Source: Candidatus Nomurabacteria bacterium CG_4_9_14_0_2_um_filter_32_10 (GTDB lineage Bacteria > Patescibacteriota > Minisyncoccia > Phycocordibacterales > UBA9973). Taken from it: 17,068 bases of DNA. This document shows, piece after piece, positions 12,307 to 17,068 of this stretch; the stretch's first letter is position 1; each line of letters starts with the position of its first letter. Below the pieces are notes generated by a model, which saw nothing but the letters and a program-made list of their open reading frames with translations, had not been told where the DNA came from and did not search any database. Both the position numbers and the translations under genes were made by a program. Location of the stretch: NCBI GenBank assembly GCA_002788475.1, contig PFRK01000029.1, positions 1 to 17,068 of the forward strand, given 5' to 3'.

Positions 12307-12711
12307 ATGGCAATAGATAAAACAAAACTTAGTCCGGTTAATATTGAGGACAGAAAAAAGCTTAATTTCACAGCTGGTGATACAGTTCGTGTTTCATCTA
12401 AGATTTTAGATGAAAAAGGTAAAACACGCCTTCAAGCTTTTGAGGGAATAGTTTTGGCTCGTAAACATGGAACAGAAATTGGTGCTACTTTTACAGTCAG
12501 AAAAACTGCTTCAGGTGTTGGTGTTGAAAGAATTTTTCCACTTTACTCTCCAAATATTGATAAAGTTGAAATAACTAAAAAATCACGAGCTCGTAAATCT
12601 AAACTCTATTATATTCGTACCAAAGCAGTGAAAGATGTTCGTAGAAAATTACGTTCTATTACATCAGTTACCGATGAAGAGGAAGAAGTTAAAAAAGAAG
12701 AATCCGAGTAG
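12307..12711 (+). CDS. rplS: 50S ribosomal protein L19
   Basis: 134 residues; bL19 sits at the interface of the 50S and 30S subunits. Seen: FTAGDTVRVSSKI (21-33), the typical RLQAFEGIVLARKHG segment, ATFTVRKTASGVGVERIFPLYSPNID, then RARKSKLYYIR. The C-terminal extension is very acidic (EEEEVKKEESE), beyond the usual length of about 115. It is alone here, without the rpsP-rimM-trmD genes that precede it in many bacteria. There is no Shine-Dalgarno sequence; the promoter abuts the start. Its stop codon lies inside repeat R2, and a terminator follows. Confidence 0.96.
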   Translation: MAIDKTKLSPVNIEDRKKLNFTAGDTVRVSSKILDEKGKTRLQAFEGIVLARKHGTEIGATFTVRKTASGVGVERIFPLYSPNIDKVEITKKSRARKSKLYYIRTKAVKDVRRKLRSITSVTDEEEEVKKEESE

Positions 12712-12741
12712 TAGAGCAGGGCTCACTATGAGACAGATAAA
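12706..12741 (+). repeat. Intergenic hairpin repeat, copy R2, overlapping the rplS stop
   Basis: GAGTAGTAGAGC-AGG-GCTCACTATGAGACAGATAAA. GAGC/GCTC and TAGT/ACTA form the stem with one bulge. The first TAG of the repeat is the rplS stop codon (12709-12711). Confidence 0.75.
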
Positions 12742-12770
12742 AAATCCATTTCACAAAAATGGGTTTTTTT
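12742..12770 (+). terminator. Intrinsic terminator of rplS
   Basis: AATCCATTT and AAATGGGTT form a 9-bp stem with one G-T pair around a CACAA loop. The T-run extends to 12770. It separates rplS from tRNA-Leu, which starts 16 bp later. Confidence 0.8.
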
Positions 12771-12786
12771 GATAAAGTTTAGATAT

Positions 12787-12871
12787 GCCCAGGTGGAGAA
12801 ATTGGTAGACTTACTACCTTGAGGTGGTAGCGCCGAGAGGCATGGGGGTTCGAGTCCCCCCCTGGGCACCA
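12787..12871 (+). tRNA. tRNA-Leu, anticodon GAG
   Basis: Class II tRNA. Acceptor GCCCAGG pairs with CCTGGGC, discriminator A, CCA encoded (12869-12871). Anticodon stem CTACC/GGTAG closes loop TTGAGGT, anticodon GAG (CUC/CUU). The variable arm is CGCCGAGAGGC and the T-arm GGGGG-TTCGAGT-CCCCC. It lies 27 bp before the SDR gene, which may be co-transcribed. Confidence 0.95.
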
Positions 12872-12898
12872 AAATTATTAATTAATTTTTTATTTATT

Positions 12899-13573
12899 AT
12901 GGATTTAAAAGATAAAATAGTAGTTATCACAGGAGGCACAAAAGGCTTAGGTAAAGCAATGGCTTTTTGTTTTTTGAAAAATGGTTCAAAAGTTGTGGTA
13001 TGTTCTCAAGAAGGAAACAGACCGGAAAATTTGGAAGAAGAAATTTTGTGGATAAAAGCAAATGTGACTAAAGAAAATGAGATGAAAGATTTAGCAGAGA
13101 AGGTAATTAGAAAATTTGAAAAGATAGATATTTGGATAAATAATGCAGGCATTAGTATGGGACATATGCCTATTGAAGAAATTGATTCTGTTTTTGCGCA
13201 TGAAGTTATGGAGGTTAATTTTTTTGGAACTTTTTTTGGTTCTCGCTCGGTAATGAAACATATGAAGAAACAAAAGTTTGGAACTATTATAAATATTATT
13301 TCTTCAAGAGCTTTTGATCCAAGTCCTGTTTCTGCTGTTTATTCATCGAGTAAATGGGCAGTAAGAGGATTTACAGATTTACTTCGTAATATTCTTGGTA
13401 AAGAAAATATTTCTGTAATTGGGATATATCCAGCAGGTATGCGGACAAATTTTTATGGAAAAGATGAACCGACAAATTATAAAAATTATATGGATCCAAA
13501 CGATGTTGCAGAAAAAATTATAGATAATCTTAAAAAAGAAACACCAGAAGAGGAATTAATTATAAAAGAATAA
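12899..13573 (+). CDS. Short-chain dehydrogenase/reductase (SDR)
   Basis: 224 residues, classical NAD(P)-dependent oxidoreductase. Seen: cofactor motif TGGTKGLG (11-18), NNAG (81-84), catalytic Ser near 135-136, active-site YSSSK (Tyr148, Lys152), and PAGMRT (178-183) after it. The substrate cannot be deduced. The start is ATG at 12899; an open frame continues upstream through tRNA-Leu but is not coding. The PduO gene follows 46 bp downstream, across repeat R3. Confidence 0.9.
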   Translation: MDLKDKIVVITGGTKGLGKAMAFCFLKNGSKVVVCSQEGNRPENLEEEILWIKANVTKENEMKDLAEKVIRKFEKIDIWINNAGISMGHMPIEEIDSVFAHEVMEVNFFGTFFGSRSVMKHMKKQKFGTIINIISSRAFDPSPVSAVYSSSKWAVRGFTDLLRNILGKENISVIGIYPAGMRTNFYGKDEPTNYKNYMDPNDVAEKIIDNLKKETPEEELIIKE

Positions 13574-13575
13574 TT

Positions 13576-13607
13576 CCAGTAGTAGGGCAGAGCTCCCTAT
13601 AGGACAA
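13576..13607 (+). repeat. Intergenic hairpin repeat, copy R3
   Basis: CCAGTAGTAGGGC-AGA-GCTCCCTATAGGACAAG. It has the same layout as R1 and R2, with changes on both sides of the stem (AGAGC to AGGGC, TCACTA to TCCCTA) that partly preserve pairing. It lies 3 nt after the SDR stop. Confidence 0.65.
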
Positions 13608-13619
13608 GTTTTTAAAAAT

Positions 13620-14204
13620 ATGCTTTATACAAGAAAAGGGGACAATGGAACAACAGGTTTATTTTCTGCCAAAGGCAGACCAGCCTCTGGCTGGGGATGT
13701 GATCAGCGTATCTCGAAGAGTTCTATTATAACTGAAGCCCTCGGTTCTTTAGATGAAGTAAATTCTTTTTTAGGATTTTGTAAGGTTAGAGCTAGAGAAG
13801 GGAAGTTTGTTGTTCCCAGTAATATTAAAGGAGATCAGGCTATTCATGATGTACAGAAAAATTTATTTATTATTCAAGCAGAGCTGGCTGGTGCTTCCAT
13901 GTCTATTGATGAAGAAAAAGTAAAAGAATTAGAAATGATGGTTGATTCCATAGAAAAAGAACTCCCACCAATAAAGACTTTTTTTATTTCTGGGGGTACG
14001 GAATTAGCTTCCCTTTTTGATATAGCACGTACTATTTGCAGAAGAGCGGAGAGGAGAGTGATTAATGTTTCTGAAGAAAGCAAGATACCTATAAATAAAT
14101 TTACTCTTGCATATTTGAATCGTCTTTCGAGTCTTCTTTATGCTTTTGCTAGATATTCAAATCATAAATTTGGAATTTTAGAAGAGAGCCCAGATTACAA
14201 ATAA
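13620..14204 (+). CDS. PduO-type cob(I)alamin adenosyltransferase with in-frame palindromic insert
   Basis: 194 residues. It transfers the adenosyl group of ATP to cob(I)alamin, making coenzyme B12. Seen: ATP-binding start YTRKGDNGTTGLF (3-15), RISKSS (30-35), GSLDEVNSFLG (42-52), FFISGGTELAS (121-131), ARTICRRAERR (136-146) and YLNRLSSLLYAFARYSN (165-181). Residues 16-29 (SAKGRPASGWGCDQ) replace the usual two or three residues between 'LF' and the 'R-x-SK' motif, and coincide with two perfect DNA hairpins. No cobalamin synthesis gene is nearby. In this lineage the likely user would be a B12-dependent enzyme such as class II ribonucleotide reductase, not in this window. Confidence 0.9.
   Translation: MLYTRKGDNGTTGLFSAKGRPASGWGCDQRISKSSIITEALGSLDEVNSFLGFCKVRAREGKFVVPSNIKGDQAIHDVQKNLFIIQAELAGASMSIDEEKVKELEMMVDSIEKELPPIKTFFISGGTELASLFDIARTICRRAERRVINVSEESKIPINKFTLAYLNRLSSLLYAFARYSNHKFGILEESPDYK
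13665..13694 (+). repeat. Twin-hairpin palindromic element in the PduO gene
   Basis: TCTGCC-AAA-GGCAGA (13665-13679) is followed immediately by CCAGCC-TCT-GGCTGG (13680-13694). Both are perfect 6-bp stems with 3-nt loops and together make exactly ten in-frame codons. GC content is far above the gene average. Confidence 0.8.
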
Positions 14205-14217
14205 TTTTTATTTTAAA

Positions 14218-16869
14218 ATGCAGATAATTAGACAACCTTGGTCTATTACAAATGAAGACGTAATTAAATTACTAGAAACTTCAAATAAAGGTTTAACAGA
14301 AAAAGAAGCGAAAAATCGTTTGGTTAATTATGGTACTAATACCTTTCATAATAAAGAAAAAATAAATATACTTTCTCTTTTTTTGAAACAATTTATAAAT
14401 CCATTGATTTTTTTACTTATTGGAGCATCTATCATTACTGTAATTTTAAAAGAATGGGTGAGTACTTTTGTAATTATTTTTTCTGTATTGTTAAATGTTT
14501 TACTTGGATTTTATCACGAATATCATGCAGAGAATACATTAGATAAATTAAAAAGTTATATAAAGGATAGAGCTCGGATCATTAGAGATGGGAGAGAACA
14601 AGAGATTGATTCATCTCTTTTAGTTCCTGGAGATATTTTAAAATTATCTTATGGATTTCGTGTTCCAGCAGACGCACGTTTGCTTACAGTAAATAATTTT
14701 CAGGTTGATGAGGCTATTCTTACTGGAGAATCAATACCAGTTGGAAAAAATGAGAAATTAGTTCCAATAACAGCAATAATTTCAGAGCGTAAAAATATTG
14801 CTTATTCTGGAACATTAGTGGTGCAGGGTTATGCGACCGCTGTCGTATGTTCTACAGGTAATGAAACGGAGATCGGTAAGATTGCAGGCATTGTGTCTGA
14901 GCTAAATAGGACAGATACTCCACTGAAAAAAGGTGTTGATCATCTTGCCTGGCTTATTTTTTTTATAGCAATAGTTATAGTATTTGTGATATTAATTTTA
15001 GGAGTTTTACGTGGAGAACAATTACTCCCAATGCTTGTACTTTCTGCAGCAGTTGCTGTCGGAGCTGTTCCTGAAGCATTACCTATTGTTTTGACTGTCA
15101 TTTTAGCAATTGGAGCTACTCGTATTGCAGACAAAAAAGGAATTATTAAAAAACTAGCAGCTGCAGAAACTCTTGGTTCAGCGACGCTTATTATGACAGA
15201 CAAGACAGGAACTTTGACTAAAGCAGACATGCAACTTCTTGGTATATATACAAAGCAAGAGCTTATTTCAAGTGAATTTCATAAAGAAGATCAGAAATTA
15301 TTTTCTCATGATCAAAAAAAATTACTTGAATTTGCTTTATCTAATCTTGACATAACTATAGAAGACAGAGAAGAAGATAAAAAAAAATGGATTTTTAAAG
15401 GGAGACCATTTGAAGTAGATATTGCTAAAGCTTGTATTCTTCACAATATATCATTTTCTACTATTAATTCTTTTTCTTCTTTTATTGTTTTACCATTTAA
15501 TTCAACTAATAAATTTTCTGTATCATTAAAAGATGAAAAATATATAATAATGGGTGCACCAGATGTGTTACTCAAGAAATCAAATGTTTCGAAAGAGGAA
15601 TATTTAAAACTTGAATCTTGGATAAAGACTACAAGCGAGAGTGGAAAAAGACTTATTGCTGTAGGTACTATTTCTAAAAAACATGTTAAAAATAATATTT
15701 CTCCGCAAGATATAGAAAGTATCAATTTCTTGGGAATGTTTGTTTTTTATGATCCAATAAGACCAGAGGTTCCTGCTGCTATAAAAAATATTGAGTCCCA
15801 CGGCATAAAGATTGTTATTGTCACTGGTGATTTAAAAGGTACAGCTATTTTTATTGCAAAAAGTTTAGATTGGGCAGTAATAGAAAATGAAGTTATTACG
15901 GGTAATGATATTCGTGATTTATCTGATGAAGAATTGCTTATTATTATTCCTAAAATTAAAATTTTTGCTAGAGTGACACCAGAAGACAAACTTCGTATAG
16001 GGAAACTTTATCAGAAACTTGGTGAGATAGTCGCAATGACGGGGGATGGTGTGAATGATGCACCAGCATTAAAAGCTGTGGATATTGGTATATCTTTAGG
16101 TTCAGGAAGTGATGTTGCAAAAAGTGCTGCTGATTTAGTTCTTCTTGATGACAATTTTGAAACTATTAGTTTAGCAATAGATGAGGGACGAAAAATTTTA
16201 TCAAATATTAGAAAAGCGATAGTGTATCTTATGTCTAGCTCTCTTGACGAAGTTTTTGTCATTGGTGGTAGTTTATTGTTTGGCCTTGCTTTGCCTATCA
16301 CTGCTCTTCAGATAATCTGGGTGAATATGTTTACTGGAAGTTTACCCGCCCTTGCTTTTGCTTTTGATGAAGATATTGATAGAGGAAAATACCTAGGAAA
16401 AGATTTAAATCTTATTTTTTCTAAAAGAGTTAAAATTCTAAGTCTTGGTGTGGGTGCCTTGAGCTCTATTCTTCTTTTCTTTTTATATTATTTCTTAATA
16501 CGTACTGGTCTTGATATTTCAATAGTTAGATCTATATTCTTTGTTTGTTTTTCTTCTTATATTTTAGTTATTGCTTTTTCTTTTAAAAGTTTACATCGTT
16601 CTATTTTTTCTTATAATATTTTTTCAAATAAAAAATTAAATTGGGGTATTGTTATCGCAGCTATTATTTTAATTTTGACGATGACTGTGCCCTTTATCAG
16701 AAATATATTTGAGCTTGCTCCTATGCCGTGGGTATGGGTTCCTTTTGTTATTTTATGGCTTGTTATAAATATTTTTATTGTAGAAATTACAAAATATATT
16801 TTCAGTAGTAGAAATAATATAATTACAAAGTTTCATCATTTAAAAGCATTTTTTTCAAAAAATAAATAA
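14218..16869 (+). CDS. P-type cation-transporting ATPase (P2-like)
   Basis: 883 residues, an ATP-driven ion pump in the cytoplasmic membrane. Order: N-terminal cation ATPase domain; helices M1-M2 (about 55-100); actuator with TGES (169-172); M3-M4 with VPEALP (284-289); phosphorylation motif DKTGTLT, Asp328; nucleotide domain; TGDGVND (608-614); then six C-terminal helices (about 670-870). It resembles bacterial Ca2+-ATPases (SERCA/PMR1 group). In M6, where those have N-x2-T-D, this protein has NMFTGSLPA (703-711), with Gly in place of the ion-binding Asp, so the transported ion is uncertain. Starts 14 nt after the PduO stop. Confidence 0.92.
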   Translation: MQIIRQPWSITNEDVIKLLETSNKGLTEKEAKNRLVNYGTNTFHNKEKINILSLFLKQFINPLIFLLIGASIITVILKEWVSTFVIIFSVLLNVLLGFYHEYHAENTLDKLKSYIKDRARIIRDGREQEIDSSLLVPGDILKLSYGFRVPADARLLTVNNFQVDEAILTGESIPVGKNEKLVPITAIISERKNIAYSGTLVVQGYATAVVCSTGNETEIGKIAGIVSELNRTDTPLKKGVDHLAWLIFFIAIVIVFVILILGVLRGEQLLPMLVLSAAVAVGAVPEALPIVLTVILAIGATRIADKKGIIKKLAAAETLGSATLIMTDKTGTLTKADMQLLGIYTKQELISSEFHKEDQKLFSHDQKKLLEFALSNLDITIEDREEDKKKWIFKGRPFEVDIAKACILHNISFSTINSFSSFIVLPFNSTNKFSVSLKDEKYIIMGAPDVLLKKSNVSKEEYLKLESWIKTTSESGKRLIAVGTISKKHVKNNISPQDIESINFLGMFVFYDPIRPEVPAAIKNIESHGIKIVIVTGDLKGTAIFIAKSLDWAVIENEVITGNDIRDLSDEELLIIIPKIKIFARVTPEDKLRIGKLYQKLGEIVAMTGDGVNDAPALKAVDIGISLGSGSDVAKSAADLVLLDDNFETISLAIDEGRKILSNIRKAIVYLMSSSLDEVFVIGGSLLFGLALPITALQIIWVNMFTGSLPALAFAFDEDIDRGKYLGKDLNLIFSKRVKILSLGVGALSSILLFFLYYFLIRTGLDISIVRSIFFVCFSSYILVIAFSFKSLHRSIFSYNIFSNKKLNWGIVIAAIILILTMTVPFIRNIFELAPMPWVWVPFVILWLVINIFIVEITKYIFSSRNNIITKFHHLKAFFSKNK

Positions 16870-16895
16870 AAAAATAGCATTTATGCATCTTTTTT
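16867..16895 (+). terminator. Intrinsic terminator after the P-type ATPase
   Basis: GCAT-TT-ATGC (16877-16886) extended by A/T pairs between an A-run before and a T-run after (16890-16895). The stem core is weak but the layout is typical. tRNA-His follows 20 bp later. Confidence 0.55.
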
Positions 16896-16914
16896 GATAT
16901 AAATAGCACTGTAT

Positions 16915-16987
16915 GGTGCCTATAGTGTAACGGTTAGCACTAGGGTTTGTGGAACCCTCGGTTCGAGTTCAAATCTCGATAGGCACC
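16915..16987 (+). tRNA. tRNA-His, anticodon GUG
   Basis: An encoded extra 5' G (16915) opposite discriminator C (16987), the tRNA-His identity pair. Acceptor GTGCCTA pairs with TAGGCAC. Anticodon stem AGGGT/ACCCT closes loop TTGTGGA, anticodon GUG. The T-arm is TCGAG-TTCAAAT-CTCGA. CCA is not encoded. Confidence 0.95.
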
Positions 16988-17020
16988 CAATAATTAGTTA
17001 TTTAGCTAAATTATAAATGT

Positions 17021-17068
17021 ATGATTTCTAAAGACATAAAAGAAACAGAGAAAATAGCTAAAAGTTTT
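17021..17068 (+). CDS. Start of a gene, possibly TsaE; cut by window edge
   Basis: Only 16 codons are visible: MISKDIKETEKIAKSF. The pattern S-x(4)-ET-x2-IA-x2-F is like the N-terminus of TsaE, the ATPase of the tRNA threonylcarbamoyladenosine system, before its Walker A motif. The fragment is too short to be sure. TAAATT at 17007-17012 lies 8 nt before the ATG. Confidence 0.4.
   Translation, partial: MISKDIKETEKIAKSF

Noticed and set aside
12824..12898. Upstream extension of the SDR reading frame
   Set aside because: It runs through the tRNA-Leu gene, and the SDR fold begins at MDLKDKIVVITGG.

Overview
The window looks like a chromosomal segment of a Patescibacteria (Candidate Phyla Radiation) bacterium, most likely of the Parcubacteria type. 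This is inferred from several things seen together: low GC content, small compact genes, many starts with no Shine-Dalgarno sequence, an isolated pilM-pilN-pilO cluster, a two-helix protein resembling DUF5652, tRNAs scattered singly between genes, and short palindromic repeats inserted in frame in housekeeping genes. No marker gene here gives a firm taxonomic placement.

Left part (1-5131, all minus strand). Two secreted or surface genes come first: a fibronectin-III-like repeat protein that runs off the edge, and a single-pass protein with a short collagen-like stalk. Each has its own near-consensus sigma-70-type promoter. Next is a MacAB-type operon transcribed leftwards: membrane fusion protein, ABC ATPase, FtsX/MacB-like permease. 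Its adaptor has an unusually long helical hairpin region.

Middle (5240-7440). tRNA-Arg(GCG), a small membrane protein, tRNA-Ser(UGA) and a DUF5652-like protein lie on the minus strand. A divergent promoter pair then starts ruvX and a free-standing tRNA-binding-domain gene on the plus strand.

Type IV pilus block (7489-10065): pilM, pilN, a pilO-like gene and a small one-helix protein, with no assembly ATPase, platform protein or pilin in the window. It converges on a minus-strand tRNA-Val(UAC)-tRNA-Arg(UCU) pair, which is preceded by a decayed tRNA 5' half.

Right part (10365-17068, plus strand): an RluD-type pseudouridine synthase, a protein that may be a remote TraB/ChaN-like member, ribosomal protein L19, tRNA-Leu(GAG), an SDR oxidoreductase, a PduO-type cob(I)alamin adenosyltransferase, a large P-type cation ATPase, tRNA-His(GUG), and the first 16 codons of a possible tsaE.

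The most interesting material is small-scale. (1) Three unrelated conserved genes (tRNA-binding protein, RluD, PduO) each carry a different palindromic segment inserted in frame where the family normally has a short turn, much as Rickettsia palindromic elements do. (2) A second family of small intergenic hairpin repeats sits at gene ends; one copy supplies a promoter and one overlaps the rplS stop codon. (3) At least seven genes have a -10 hexamer 6-8 nt before the ATG, implying leaderless mRNAs. No transposase, CRISPR array, prophage gene or defence system was seen.
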